Numbered from the stretch's first letter, positions 1 through 9,237 are shown. The stretch: 64,000 nucleotides of DNA from JAPYTY01 sp036338435 (GCA_036338435.1 JAYZCG010000022.1:1-64000); one strand, 5' to 3'. Numbers and translations: made by a program. Notes: generated from the letters alone by a model not told the origin.

Positions 1-1
1 A

Positions 2-157
2 CGTATTACTTTTAACGACAAGGTGCCTTACAATACCCGTGGCATTATTGATGCTTGCCGATCCTATGAACATCTTGATGTATTTCCACCCGTGGCTGAG
101 GCTAGTCCCGAGTTCCAGAAAGAAATTCAGGAAAAGTGGAAAGATCTTCTAGGGTAG
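2..157 (+). CDS. UbiD-family decarboxylase, C-terminal fragment (cut by window edge)
   Basis: The frame is open from the first base to a TAG at 155-157 and encodes 51 residues with no start, so the gene begins outside the window. The visible tail contains TRGIIDACRSYEHLDVFPP followed by a charged helix ending in KWKDLLG. Tails of the form GIDACRP-x-FPP-xx-SPE-x-KW occur at the ends of UbiD-type prenylated-FMN decarboxylases, as I recall that family; this is a motif match only. The full-length UbiD gene at 13000-14376 has a different tail, so this would be a second paralog rather than a duplicate. Function beyond the family, and substrate, cannot be read from this piece. Confidence 0.55.
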   Translation, partial: RITFNDKVPYNTRGIIDACRSYEHLDVFPPVAEASPEFQKEIQEKWKDLLG

Positions 158-239
158 AGGGAATGGCGTAATAAGTGGTGATGACTTGCGCTTCACCAAC
201 ATCAATTTCGGTGTCCAGATTCAGAGGAGGAATTTCATT

Positions 240-923
240 ATGAAACAGTACATTCTTTTCGTTGCCTTCATGGCGGTAGTTTGTGGCCCACCTTTTGTCC
301 TGGGCCAGGACGAAGAATCCAAACCCCCACTAGGATTCTTTGTCACCAGCACAGTACATAGTGGCGACCTTGGTGGTCTTGCCGGTGCTGATGCAGAGTG
401 CCAGCGTTTGGCCTCTGACGTAGGTGCAGATGGACGTGTTTGGCGTGCTTATTTGAGCACACATGGCACCCGCACACAGCCGGCTGTCAATGCACGTGAT
501 CGGATTGGAAACGGTCCTTGGCACAATGCTAACGGAACCCTTATTGCTGGTAGTTTAGCGGATTTACACGGTGACATTCAGCGTGATAGCAATCTTATTC
601 ATAGGGACACAGCATTAACGGAAAAAGGTGAGCTTGTGAACGGTCGAGTGCGTCCGGAAGGGACGAATAACGAACATGACATACTGACTGGATCAGATTC
701 ACATGGTCGTGCTTTTCCCCCGGGCCTTTCGTCCCGGAGCGATCTTACCTGTAGCAACTGGACCTCTGACAGTTCTGACGTCCATGCGATGATAGGTCAC
801 CATGATCGCCTGAGCGGATGGAACACTTCATGGAATTCGTCACATGCGACAGCAGGCTGTTCGTTAGAGGATTTTAGGTCAACCGGTGGTGCTGGACGGT
901 TCTACTGTTTTGTTGCCGAATAA
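240..923 (+). CDS. Secreted lectin-like protein (DUF1554/endostatin-like fold)
   Basis: The ATG at 240 is chosen over an in-frame TTG at 186 because AGAGGAGG lies at 223-230, ideally spaced, and because the protein then opens with a classical signal peptide (MKQYILFVAFMAVVCG, cleavage probably near LGQ). The mature part begins GFFVTSTVHSGDLGGLAGAD and continues with AECQRLAS and later CSNWTSDS; it ends with a Cys-rich GRFYCFVAE. This spacing of Gly, Cys and Trp resembles the C-type-lectin/endostatin-like DUF1554 domain of secreted proteins. Four Cys in the mature part suggest disulfides and an extracytoplasmic location. It stands alone: the gene to the right is on the opposite strand. The ligand is unknown. 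Confidence 0.7.
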   Translation: MKQYILFVAFMAVVCGPPFVLGQDEESKPPLGFFVTSTVHSGDLGGLAGADAECQRLASDVGADGRVWRAYLSTHGTRTQPAVNARDRIGNGPWHNANGTLIAGSLADLHGDIQRDSNLIHRDTALTEKGELVNGRVRPEGTNNEHDILTGSDSHGRAFPPGLSSRSDLTCSNWTSDSSDVHAMIGHHDRLSGWNTSWNSSHATAGCSLEDFRSTGGAGRFYCFVAE

Positions 924-1056
924 ACAAGGTTGGTGGCCTAGATTCTCAAGCGTTCCTCAATGCATTAGATCAGAAACTCAGTTGAGATGGGTCCACAACA
1001 CACGGCAGTCGATTTTCAATTGAGTTGATCAAGTGGTACGGGGTGGAGGTGTCAAG

Positions 1057-3213
1057 CTAGAAGTCGAAGAGGTAGCTCAACTTTAGGATAATGGCGCGAT
1101 CTACTACATCCCCGGTTGTTGAACGCTTTTCGTTGTAGACTAAGAATAAATCGCTGAGGGGTTTATAAATAAAATTGAAGCGAACATTGCTAGTGACCTC
1201 CTTTAACGTACTATTGTACTGAATCAGTACGTCCAGAAACATCTGGGGGGTAAATGAATAGTCCAGGCGGGTCGCAACTAGATTAGTCGTGAAATGTCCT
1301 GAGGCAAGATTCAGTTTTTCTCGATTCCAATCTATTTCCGCTGTGAAGTGATAGTTGGGGCGGAAGGCAACGTCCAGTTCCACAGAATCCTTGTGACCAC
1401 CAAAAAACCCTCCACTCCTGAGCCTGATTCCTGTGCTAAACATGCGAGATCCATCAGTAGAGGCGGATCCGGAATATTCGGTGAATTCATAGTCCCCCAC
1501 CGGTATGAACTGACCAGGCCGAATTTCAAAGGGTTGATCCAGGCGTTCAAATCGGCTTCTACGTGTAAACCATATAAATCCCCCACTCTCTAAACTCATG
1601 GAAACATTTTGATCAACTTGACGGGTTTCTAGTTCATTGTTCTGGTCAGTGATGTATTCCATCGAGGCTGAGGGCCGTAATTCACGAATCCAGGGAATGG
1701 TTTTACCGGGCCGAGTCCGGAATGTGATTTCTCCACTGCTTTTTCGAATGCCTCTGCGGGGGACAAAGCCGACTTCAGGATTGAAGTTGTCTTGAATCGA
1801 AAGATAATCTGCCTTCAAGTTTAAGAAACGATTATTCCATTCGACATTCAGGTTAGCAGCTTTATCTTTGTCGCTAATTTCTGGGGTATCGATTTTCATT
1901 AGATAGGACGAGATATCCAGATATTGGAAAAAGTTTAAATTTACATCCACACCGTACGTACGGTGTTTGTAGCCGTTGGTGAGATTCTTGTTGACAAAGA
2001 TTCCACCGATGTCAGATTTAGATAGGATATTGCGCTTTACTCGGATCACAGAAAAATTGGTGGCAGGGGTTTCCTCGAATGCATCAGTCTGTATCGAGAG
2101 CATTCCCAGGTGATATTTGCCGATTTTCCCAGTGAGGCGTGCTCCTCCAATGATGGGAACTACTTTTCCTTTGGAGAGTCCGATCCGGCGGCTGAAAAAG
2201 GGAATAAGGTCACGCCGTGCACGGAATCCTCCCCCTGATGTTCCAAATTCGAAGAGATTTGCATTTTCCAAGAAGAACTCTCTCTTCTCAGGGAAAAATA
2301 GACTGAACCGGGTCAGATTGATCTGTTGTGTATCAGCTTCGACTTGAGAGAAATCGGTGTTGATGGTCAGATCCAGAGTGAGTCCTGGAGTGACCCCATA
2401 TTTGATGTCAAACCCTGCGTCGGGGCTAAAATCGATGTCATTTTTCTTGTGCCATAACATAGGCATTGACAGGTAAGGTTTGATGTAGAGGTTGCGCCCT
2501 TGTTGGATCCCCTGCAATCCCTCTAATTTCCCTGCTAGGGAGACACGGGGCAAACGGAAGGGACGTGGTAGTGCCGACCAATATGTTTGCTCGTTCTTGC
2601 GCCGGATAACCCGTAGGAAGTTGACGTTCCATTGTTGATCTTCAATATTTTTGAATCGCAGCGTTTTGAAAGGGATAGAAAATTCAGCCTGCCAGCCCTG
2701 TTGAGTTATTTTCGTCTTCACATACCAGATAGCATCCCAATCAAAGTTGTTACTTGCTCCGTCTCCTTCTACCTGACCTTCACGTTGTCCTCCCTTGGGG
2801 TTTGTTCCAAAAAGAAATCCGTTACGACTGTCGTTAAAGGTGTCTAGTACGAATGAAAAGTGATCATTGTCAAAGGGGTGATAATCTCTCTTTACCTCGG
2901 TGACAGTTATTCCATCTTCTCCAGCCGAGTCAAAACAATAGACCCCGATATATAGATTATCGTCATCATACAGAAGTCGAACTTCAGTCGGTTCGGTGGC
3001 CGGTTCTCCCGTTCTTGGCTCATTCTGGATAAAATCTCCTCCTGGTTGGGCCAAATCCCATTCTGGTTCATCTAGGTTCCCATCGATTGCGATGGGGCCG
3101 TCGATGTACAAGGCAGTAATGGTTTTTTGATTTTGGGCAACAAGGCTGGTGAGAGCACTACAGAACACGACAAATATTGCAATGGGGGCGTAGCAATAAT
3201 GGCTGTTAGGCAT
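1057..3213 (-). CDS. DUF5916 outer-membrane protein with N-terminal CBM9-like domain
   Basis: The ORF can be read upstream to 3366, but that part overlaps the ABC ATPase gene. The ATG at 3213 gives a signal peptide (hydrophobic AIFVVFCSALTSLVA) and a 32-base gap from the upstream gene. The mature N-terminus has IDGNLDEPEW and a DDDNLYIGVYCFDS strand, typical of carbohydrate-binding family 9-like domains. The rest carries the DUF5916 hallmark (INTDFSQVEAD, then FPEKREFFLEN) and a long series of alternating strands ending in LSYLFDF, as expected of an outer-membrane beta-barrel. The family is common in Acidobacteriota and Bacteroidota, with unproven function. It lies directly behind the peptide transporter genes on the same strand and may be cotranscribed. 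Confidence 0.8.
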   Translation of the reverse strand: MPNSHYCYAPIAIFVVFCSALTSLVAQNQKTITALYIDGPIAIDGNLDEPEWDLAQPGGDFIQNEPRTGEPATEPTEVRLLYDDDNLYIGVYCFDSAGEDGITVTEVKRDYHPFDNDHFSFVLDTFNDSRNGFLFGTNPKGGQREGQVEGDGASNNFDWDAIWYVKTKITQQGWQAEFSIPFKTLRFKNIEDQQWNVNFLRVIRRKNEQTYWSALPRPFRLPRVSLAGKLEGLQGIQQGRNLYIKPYLSMPMLWHKKNDIDFSPDAGFDIKYGVTPGLTLDLTINTDFSQVEADTQQINLTRFSLFFPEKREFFLENANLFEFGTSGGGFRARRDLIPFFSRRIGLSKGKVVPIIGGARLTGKIGKYHLGMLSIQTDAFEETPATNFSVIRVKRNILSKSDIGGIFVNKNLTNGYKHRTYGVDVNLNFFQYLDISSYLMKIDTPEISDKDKAANLNVEWNNRFLNLKADYLSIQDNFNPEVGFVPRRGIRKSSGEITFRTRPGKTIPWIRELRPSASMEYITDQNNELETRQVDQNVSMSLESGGFIWFTRRSRFERLDQPFEIRPGQFIPVGDYEFTEYSGSASTDGSRMFSTGIRLRSGGFFGGHKDSVELDVAFRPNYHFTAEIDWNREKLNLASGHFTTNLVATRLDYSFTPQMFLDVLIQYNSTLKEVTSNVRFNFIYKPLSDLFLVYNEKRSTTGDVVDRAIILKLSYLFDF

Positions 3214-3245
3214 AAGGTGGCACAGTATAACAATGGGGTCATACT

Positions 3246-4244
3246 TTATGTAAGATTCTTTTCGACTACGTGACACCATACTTTGTGGCCATCGATCTCG
3301 ACCCCACGAGGCTCTTCCTGTTTGCAAATTTCGGTGACCAACGGACAGCGGGGATGGAAATGACATCCCTTTGGAGGAGCAAGAGGTGAGGGTACTTCGC
3401 CTGGAAGGATTGTAGTCTGTTTCTTGTGGGCAGGGTCAGGTCGTGGTATTGCTGAGAGTAAGGCTTGAGTATAGGGATGTAGTGGATTTCGATAAAGCTG
3501 TTTACTGGTGGCTATTTCAACGATTTTTCCAAGGTACATAACAGCCACCCGATCACTGATATACTCCACAACCGACAGGTCATGGGCAATGAAAAGATAA
3601 GCCAGATTGTAGCGCTTTTTTAATTTGGTCAGCAGGTTGATTATCTGGGATTGAATGGAGACGTCAAGGGCTGACACTGGCTCATCACATACGATGAATT
3701 TGGGACTGAGCGCTAGGGCTCTAGCAATCCCAATACGCTGTCTTTGGCCGCCAGAAAATTCATGTGGAAATCTGTTGGCGTAGGCGAAGTCAAGCCCACA
3801 TTTGTCCATAGTGGAACGAATAATTTCAGTCCGTTCTTTTCGATTGCCCTGTCGATGGATGGCAAGTGCTTCTCCGATTATGGAGCCCACTGTCATCCGG
3901 GGGTTGAGCGAACTAAAAGGATCCTGAAAAATAATCTGCATGTTTTGGCGCAACATACGTAGTTTGGCAGGAGTGATTTGGGTAAGATCATTTCCTTCGA
4001 ACTCAATGGTGCCAGACGTTTGATTAATCAGGCGCAGGACGGAATGGCCTACGGTGGTTTTTCCACAGCCGCTTTCTCCAACCAGTCCCAGGGTTTCCCC
4101 TTCTCGAATTTCAAAGGAAACACCATCTACAGCTTTTAGCCAGGTTTCTACACGTGAAAATACCCCCTTTCTCACCGGAAAGTATTTTTTCAGATCTCTT
4201 ACTCGAAGCAGAACTGGGTTGTCGATATCCGTCCTAGTGGTCAT
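3246..4244 (-). CDS. Peptide ABC transporter ATP-binding protein (DppF/OppF type)
   Basis: This is the second ATPase of a dipeptide/oligopeptide importer. The ATG at 4244 is preferred to an in-frame start at 4274, because CAGGAG sits about 8 bases upstream and it reduces the overlap with the preceding gene to 11 bases. It has Walker A GESGCGKT, the ABC signature SGGQRQRIGIARAL, Walker B FIVCDEPVSALD and a switch His in FIAHDLS. The C-terminal oligopeptide-type extension has CHFHPRCPL and a following Cys, the cysteine set seen in Opp/Dpp ATPases. Length (332 aa) is normal. It should form a heterodimer with the product of the next gene upstream and power import through the two permeases. Confidence 0.92.
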   Translation of the reverse strand: MTTRTDIDNPVLLRVRDLKKYFPVRKGVFSRVETWLKAVDGVSFEIREGETLGLVGESGCGKTTVGHSVLRLINQTSGTIEFEGNDLTQITPAKLRMLRQNMQIIFQDPFSSLNPRMTVGSIIGEALAIHRQGNRKERTEIIRSTMDKCGLDFAYANRFPHEFSGGQRQRIGIARALALSPKFIVCDEPVSALDVSIQSQIINLLTKLKKRYNLAYLFIAHDLSVVEYISDRVAVMYLGKIVEIATSKQLYRNPLHPYTQALLSAIPRPDPAHKKQTTILPGEVPSPLAPPKGCHFHPRCPLVTEICKQEEPRGVEIDGHKVWCHVVEKNLT

Positions 4245-5241
4245 GATCTGACTCCTGAAGAGGCGTGACCTCACCTTTGATCATGTGACACGCAACCCAA
4301 TGTCCAGGGTTCACTTCTTTGAGTAGGGGTTCCTCTTCCTGGCACTGGTTTTCAGCTAACGGACAGCGAGGATGAAATTTACAACCAGATGGGAAATATA
4401 ACGGGTTAGGAACCTGTCCTGGAATGACATTTAGTTCCCGGTTTTTGGGCATTCCCAAAGTGGGAACCGAGGTGAGTAAACCTTGAGTATAAGGGTGCAG
4501 AGGTGATGTGAAGAGATTGCGGGTGCTAGTATATTCTACTACTTTGGATGCATACATCACGGCGATGTGGTCTGAGGCTTCGGCCACCAGTCCCAAGTTG
4601 TGTGTAATCAAAAGGATCGACATGTGAAGGTCATTTTGAAGATCTGCCAAGAGTTTCATGATCTGAGCTTGGATCGTAACATCCAGTGCCGTGGTTGGCT
4701 CATCAGCAATGAGGACTTTTGGGCTACAAGCAAGGGCCATTGCAATCATGACCCGTTGTCGCATTCCACCTGACATTTGATGTGGAAATTCATCAATTCG
4801 ATTACTTGCTGCAGGGATTTTCACTTTGCTTAGTACATCTATAGTAAGATCCCGTGCTTCTGCGCGGGAGACCTTTTGGTGAACACGAATGGTTTCCATG
4901 ATTTGGTTGCCAATCGTGAATACAGGGTTGAGAGAGGTCATAGGTTCCTGGAAGATCATGGAGATCCAGTTTCCTCGAATCTGACGCATCTGGGGTTCTG
5001 GAATGTCCAGTAGATTGAGGTCATCCAACAATATTTCACCCCCGACTATTTTCCCTGGAGGAGTGATGAGCCGCATTAAGGAGAGTGCCGAAACGGATTT
5101 TCCACAGCCACTTTCACCCACTAGGCCGAGGGTTTGACCTTTGTTTAATACGTAGCTGACATCATCGACAGCACGGACTAGCCCGTTTTCAGTGAAAAAA
5201 TGAGTTCTAAGATTCCTAACCTGTAGTTGAGGACATTCCAT
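4234..5241 (-). CDS. Peptide ABC transporter ATP-binding protein (DppD/OppD type)
   Basis: First ATPase of the peptide importer. The ATG at 5241 follows AAGGTGG at a usable distance; an in-frame GTG three codons upstream (5250) is the alternative and would leave only two bases after the permease gene. Visible motifs are Walker A GESGCGKS, signature SGGMRQRVMIAMAL, Walker B VLIADEPTTALD and LITHNLGL. The C-terminal extension carries CKFHPRCPL with further Cys, as in DppD. It overlaps the dppF-type gene by 11 bases, which implies translational coupling. Peptide, nickel or other solute specificity cannot be decided from the ATPase. Confidence 0.92.
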   Translation of the reverse strand: MECPQLQVRNLRTHFFTENGLVRAVDDVSYVLNKGQTLGLVGESGCGKSVSALSLMRLITPPGKIVGGEILLDDLNLLDIPEPQMRQIRGNWISMIFQEPMTSLNPVFTIGNQIMETIRVHQKVSRAEARDLTIDVLSKVKIPAASNRIDEFPHQMSGGMRQRVMIAMALACSPKVLIADEPTTALDVTIQAQIMKLLADLQNDLHMSILLITHNLGLVAEASDHIAVMYASKVVEYTSTRNLFTSPLHPYTQGLLTSVPTLGMPKNRELNVIPGQVPNPLYFPSGCKFHPRCPLAENQCQEEEPLLKEVNPGHWVACHMIKGEVTPLQESDHDH

Positions 5242-5252
5242 GTTGTCCACCT

Positions 5253-6416
5253 TCAGTTGATTTCCCTGAGCCGTGGATCCAAGGCATCCCGTAAACCATC
5301 ACCCACAAGGTTGTATCCTACCACCGTGATAACGATGGCTAGACCTGCGGCAAGAGGCATCCACCATTCCGTAAATAGGTTGCCTTTGGTGTCAAATACG
5401 ATGTTACCCCAACTGGGTGTGGGAGGCTGAACTCCCAGACCTAAATAGCTCAGAGATGCCTCCAAAAGGATCGTGTTTCCCACACGCAAGGTGGCTGAAA
5501 TAATGATTGGAGTCATGGAGTTGGGAAGTAGATGGCGGAAAATTAACCGTGAGTTACCGGCGCCTAGTGCTTGAGCTGCCTGGAAGAATTCGCGTTCCTT
5601 GAGTGCTATAAATTGGGCACGGACCAGTCTAGCAACTCCCATCCATGACATGAGTCCAATGACGGTGATAATAATCCAGATAGATTGCTCACGCCAAAGG
5701 GCAATGACAGTAATGATGAGAACCAGAGTGGGAAATGAAAGCATCATATCCACGAAACGCATTATTAGACTATCGACCCAACCGCCGTAAAATCCTGCAA
5801 CAGCTCCCACGATTGTGCCTATCGTTACTGCGATGCTCATGGCGAGAAATCCTACTAACAGTGATATTCGAGACCCGTAGATAATCCTACTGAACACATC
5901 TCTTGCAAAGCGGTCAGTTCCTAGCAAGTGAGTAGATGACGGAGGCAGTAGTCGTTCCTCCACCCGATCGCCTTGTTCAACTGGATCATAAGGGGCCAGG
6001 AAAGGACAAAGGAAAGCAATAAGGTAAAGGATCAAGATAACAATAGTTCCGGCAACAGCTAACGGGTTCTTGCGGAATTGGCGCCAAACAATGGTCCATT
6101 GGCTTTCAGGTACCGATGACAAATGTTCTGCAAGCCTTCTCCTACGGCAGGAGAATCTCGAGTAAAACAAGAGTCCGGCAAGCATTCCTATGACAAAGAG
6201 GGAACTTACTAGGAAATCTAGATCTCGTGTTGTGTACGTCACCGTAGCACCGAAAAATTTTGAAGCCGTGAGCAGAAGTGATGTCCATATGTGATCGAAC
6301 TGCCAGTTGGCAATGATCATGAGCAACAAGAACAACGTAGCCACTATGGCTCCCTTCAAATGTTGTCCCATACGCCATGGACCCCACCCTGGGATCCAGT
6401 CTTGAAGTGATCTCAT
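5253..6416 (-). CDS. Peptide ABC transporter permease (DppC/OppC type)
   Basis: Inner-membrane permease of the binding-protein-dependent type. The C-terminal 250 residues hold five to six membrane spans and the cytoplasmic coupling loop (QAAQALGAGNSRLIFRHLLPN), the EAA motif that contacts the ATPases. The N-terminal 120 residues are longer than in typical DppC and include two extra hydrophobic stretches (about residues 24-40 and 68-85) before the usual OppC N-terminal region (FRKNPLAVAGTIVILILYLI). The start is one base after the stop of the upstream permease. It pairs with the DppB-type permease. The extended N-terminus is unusual but shows no recognisable domain. Confidence 0.9.
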   Translation of the reverse strand: MRSLQDWIPGWGPWRMGQHLKGAIVATLFLLLMIIANWQFDHIWTSLLLTASKFFGATVTYTTRDLDFLVSSLFVIGMLAGLLFYSRFSCRRRRLAEHLSSVPESQWTIVWRQFRKNPLAVAGTIVILILYLIAFLCPFLAPYDPVEQGDRVEERLLPPSSTHLLGTDRFARDVFSRIIYGSRISLLVGFLAMSIAVTIGTIVGAVAGFYGGWVDSLIMRFVDMMLSFPTLVLIITVIALWREQSIWIIITVIGLMSWMGVARLVRAQFIALKEREFFQAAQALGAGNSRLIFRHLLPNSMTPIIISATLRVGNTILLEASLSYLGLGVQPPTPSWGNIVFDTKGNLFTEWWMPLAAGLAIVITVVGYNLVGDGLRDALDPRLREIN

Positions 6417-6417
6417 C

Positions 6418-7398
6418 TTAAGAAACCCTCACACGTGGATCCACCATTGCATATAAAATATCTGCCAACAGATTTCCCATGACCACCATTATTCCAAAGA
6501 TTAGATTGACTGCTAGAAACATTGAATAATCACGTTGAAATGCTGCGTCCACTGCCACTCTTCCCATTCCCGGCCAAGCAAAAACTTGTTCCACAATAAC
6601 CGACCCGCTAAAGAGAAAGGGGAGACTCAGTCCCATAATGGTAATGATAGGGATCAAAGCATTTCGTAGACCATGTTTAAACACTACCACCCGCTCACTC
6701 AGTCCTTTGGCGTGAGCTGTACGGATGTAATCTTGGCGAATTACTTCTAATAGTTCACCTCTCATGTATCGGGAAATTGCTGCCGCGGCTCCTATTCCTA
6801 AGGTCAGGCTTGGAAGTAAAATGTGGGCTAGCCGATTGCCTATCTGACCCCAAGTGGTCATGTTGTCGTAGCGGACAATGTCAATCATTCCTGATGCTGG
6901 GAGCCAGTGAGTAGATGAAATGCCCCCAGCAAACAAAAACAAAAGGACTAGTCCGAGGTAAAAGGAAGGCATGGAGTAAAAGGTCAAGGCTGAGATGCGA
7001 GTGAGATTGTCAAATGTTGAGTATTGTCTAACCGCTGCCAAGATACCGATAGCGATTCCTACAGTGAGTTCAATTAGTAGGGCTAAGAACGAGAGTTGGA
7101 TGGTGTTGGGTAGTGCATCTAGGATTTCATCTCGTACGGGTCTTTTTTTGGCGATTGAGTAACCAAACTCAAAATCTAGGAGAACTCCCTGAATATATTT
7201 TAGATACTGCACTCCCAACGGTTGATCGAGACCATAGATACGTCGGAGGTTGTCCCGGGCCTCAGGATCCATATCAGGGTTGTAGAAGATGTCGGTGGGG
7301 TCGCCAGGGGCAGCATGAATGAGGAAGAAATTTACCGTCAGAAGTCCTAGTAATAAGGGGATGGCAATGAGGAGACGGCGAATGATATAGGTATGCAT
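6418..7398 (-). CDS. Peptide ABC transporter permease (DppB/OppB type)
   Basis: A 326-residue inner-membrane permease beginning MHTYIIRRLLIAIPLLLGL, the standard first span of DppB/OppB proteins, followed by the periplasmic loop with PGDPTD. The coupling loop reads YIRTAHAKGLSERVVVFKHGLRNAL, the EAA-type motif. The length is usual. It lies 58 bases behind the substrate-binding protein gene and one base ahead of the second permease, so the five transporter genes form one unit. Confidence 0.92.
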   Translation of the reverse strand: MHTYIIRRLLIAIPLLLGLLTVNFFLIHAAPGDPTDIFYNPDMDPEARDNLRRIYGLDQPLGVQYLKYIQGVLLDFEFGYSIAKKRPVRDEILDALPNTIQLSFLALLIELTVGIAIGILAAVRQYSTFDNLTRISALTFYSMPSFYLGLVLLFLFAGGISSTHWLPASGMIDIVRYDNMTTWGQIGNRLAHILLPSLTLGIGAAAAISRYMRGELLEVIRQDYIRTAHAKGLSERVVVFKHGLRNALIPIITIMGLSLPFLFSGSVIVEQVFAWPGMGRVAVDAAFQRDYSMFLAVNLIFGIMVVMGNLLADILYAMVDPRVRVS

Positions 7399-7456
7399 TC
7401 AGGCCTGAGTTGGTAAGTGTTGTACGGGTGTTTTAAATTTTTTGTCGTCTCTACGG

Positions 7457-9166
7457 TTAGTAATGCTGCTGATTCTTGATAACCCACCACTGTGGGAGAT
7501 TGTAGTGCCACCCCACGGTTTCCATCTGTACATTTTGAAAGCGCTCGTGGACGAAGTTGATTTGCTTGCGTGTGAACAAAAAAGTGTACGGTTGATCTTC
7601 GACAATCATTGCCTGCGCTTGCCACCACATCTGGCGTGCCTTTTCTTCATCCATCTCCATGACAGCTGTGTCATTCAGGCGATCAAACTCCAAGTTTGAA
7701 TAGGAGACAAAATTGAACTTGTCTTCGATGGATTCAGAGTGCCAGATAGTTGTCATATCGACTTTCAGATTAACACTCCAACCCAACAAGATAGCTTCAA
7801 ATTCTTTTCTAGTACTGTCGTTAACTAGGATGGTCCACTCTAGGATATTGGGTCGGACTTCAACCCCAATCTCTTTCAACATATCCTGGATTAATATCGT
7901 TATATCTTCTCGAATTTGGTTGCCTTTGTTAGTTTTCAAAGTAAATGAAAATTTCTGGCCATCCTTGTCCAGCCACCCATCTCCATCGGTATCCCGCCAA
8001 CCTTCTTCAGCTAGATACCGCTTGGCCGTCTCGGGGTCATAGGGAAAACTGGGAAGGTGGGGGTTGTGAGCCCAGAGGATGGGTAGTATAGGACCTTCAC
8101 AGATATCGCCGAACTCCAGCAAGAGCGAGTCAATGATTTCTTGACGGTTGATGGCAAGAGTAAGAGCTTGACGGATTTTTCGTTTCCTGAAACGAGGGTC
8201 GCGGAGGTTCCATCCGATGTAAGTATAGCTGCGGCTAGGATGGACATGGGCTACGAGATTTTCATGTTGGGAGAGATCTTCATAGAAGCGTGGGGGAATC
8301 CTTTCCATGAAATCAATTTGGCCACTCCTAAGTTGAATAACCAAGTTTTCTTGATCAGGAACTACTTTGAAAATGATACGGTCGATAGAAGGGCGTCCGG
8401 CAAAGTAATCTTGGCTAGCTTCGAGTTGAATATATTGCTGCGCCTTCCATTCTTTGAAGCGGAAAGGGCCGTTACCTACAGGACTCCGATTGAAATCTGC
8501 TCTTACCATTTCCCCTTCGGGGATTTTCTCCAAAATGTGTTTGGGTACGATGTGACCACCAACGGCATCCATCAATTGGTAAGGATACTCTTGCTTGAAG
8601 ACAAACTTGGCGGTGTAGTCATCAAGGACCACGCATTCTTTGATGTACTTCTTGTCTTTGATGTTGGAGTATCCAGTATTGGGATCCTGTTGTTTTTCCA
8701 GTGTGAAACAGACATCATGCGCCGTGGTCTTCACGCCGTCGTGCCATCTGACATCGTCCCGCAATTGAAATGTTAGCTCCCGATGATTGTTAGAGAATTC
8801 CCAGGATTGAGCTAGTGAGGGAGCACTTGAGTAGTCTGGGTTAATACGGGTCAGGCTGAGAAATAAGAGATCCGCAATGTCTTGAGCATTCTTTGTTTCC
8901 AAAGTAAGGGGGTTCAGGGAATCGGAGTCTCCAATAAGCCCTATTACCAAAGAGTCTCCCTGATCGTGTGGTGTTGCATAGAATTCGTCCCACTTTGATT
9001 CATATTCGAAATTTCTCTCCTCACTTTTTCCTCGATCTGGAGAGACTTCTTTGACGACAAGACGTGGTTTTGACAGATCATCTATAGGTGTTGATGTTGA
9101 AGATGAGGTGCAGGCCTGGATTACTAATAGCGGTATAAATAGAATGACCCAAACAACCTTATACAT
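7457..9166 (-). CDS. Peptide-binding lipoprotein of ABC transporter (SBP family 5)
   Basis: Extracytoplasmic solute-binding protein of the DppA/OppA class (SBP_bac_5). The N-terminus is a lipoprotein signal with lipobox VIQAC, making Cys19 the lipidated residue, followed by a Ser/Thr linker. Family signatures include LAQSWEFSNNHRELTFQLRDDVRWHDG and the later RQALTLAINR. Length (569 aa) is normal. It is the first gene of the transporter unit, with a strong promoter and palindrome just upstream (9198-9237), and would deliver peptides or similar solutes to the two permeases. Ligand choice is unknown; adjacency to CoA-ligase and CoA-transferase genes leaves open an organic acid conjugate. Confidence 0.92.
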   Translation of the reverse strand: MYKVVWVILFIPLLVIQACTSSSTSTPIDDLSKPRLVVKEVSPDRGKSEERNFEYESKWDEFYATPHDQGDSLVIGLIGDSDSLNPLTLETKNAQDIADLLFLSLTRINPDYSSAPSLAQSWEFSNNHRELTFQLRDDVRWHDGVKTTAHDVCFTLEKQQDPNTGYSNIKDKKYIKECVVLDDYTAKFVFKQEYPYQLMDAVGGHIVPKHILEKIPEGEMVRADFNRSPVGNGPFRFKEWKAQQYIQLEASQDYFAGRPSIDRIIFKVVPDQENLVIQLRSGQIDFMERIPPRFYEDLSQHENLVAHVHPSRSYTYIGWNLRDPRFRKRKIRQALTLAINRQEIIDSLLLEFGDICEGPILPILWAHNPHLPSFPYDPETAKRYLAEEGWRDTDGDGWLDKDGQKFSFTLKTNKGNQIREDITILIQDMLKEIGVEVRPNILEWTILVNDSTRKEFEAILLGWSVNLKVDMTTIWHSESIEDKFNFVSYSNLEFDRLNDTAVMEMDEEKARQMWWQAQAMIVEDQPYTFLFTRKQINFVHERFQNVQMETVGWHYNLPQWWVIKNQQHY

Positions 9167-9197
9167 CGTTTCTTCGCGTTAGAATTTGTAACGGCGG

Positions 9198-9220
9198 TGC
9201 GGATAAGAATTGTATCCGCA
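9198..9220. promoter_or_regulatory. Palindromic operator candidate over the transporter promoter -10
   Basis: Perfect 8-base arms TGCGGATA (9198-9205) and TATCCGCA (9213-9220) flank a 7-base centre. The -10 hexamer of the minus-strand promoter lies inside it, so a dimeric regulator bound here would block RNA polymerase. A transcript hairpin is unlikely to be its role because most of it lies upstream of the expected start. Confidence 0.5.
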
Positions 9221-9237
9221 GGGCGAAAAGGCGTCAA
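9209..9237 (-). promoter_or_regulatory. Sigma70-type promoter for the peptide transporter operon
   Basis: On the minus strand TTGACG (9232-9237) and TACAAT (9209-9214) are separated by exactly 17 bases. Each matches the consensus at five of six positions. The predicted transcript start near 9202 gives a leader of about 35 bases before the ATG at 9166. Confidence 0.65.

Noticed and set aside
186..239. Longer TTG start for the lectin-like gene
   Set aside because: AGAGGAGG fits ATG 240, and the longer form would bury the signal peptide.
3214..3366. N-terminal extension of the DUF5916 gene
   Set aside because: It overlaps the ABC ATPase gene and lies ahead of the signal peptide.
8141..8776. 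211-codon plus-strand frame inside the solute-binding protein gene
   Set aside because: Antisense shadow of a well-supported gene, no family features.
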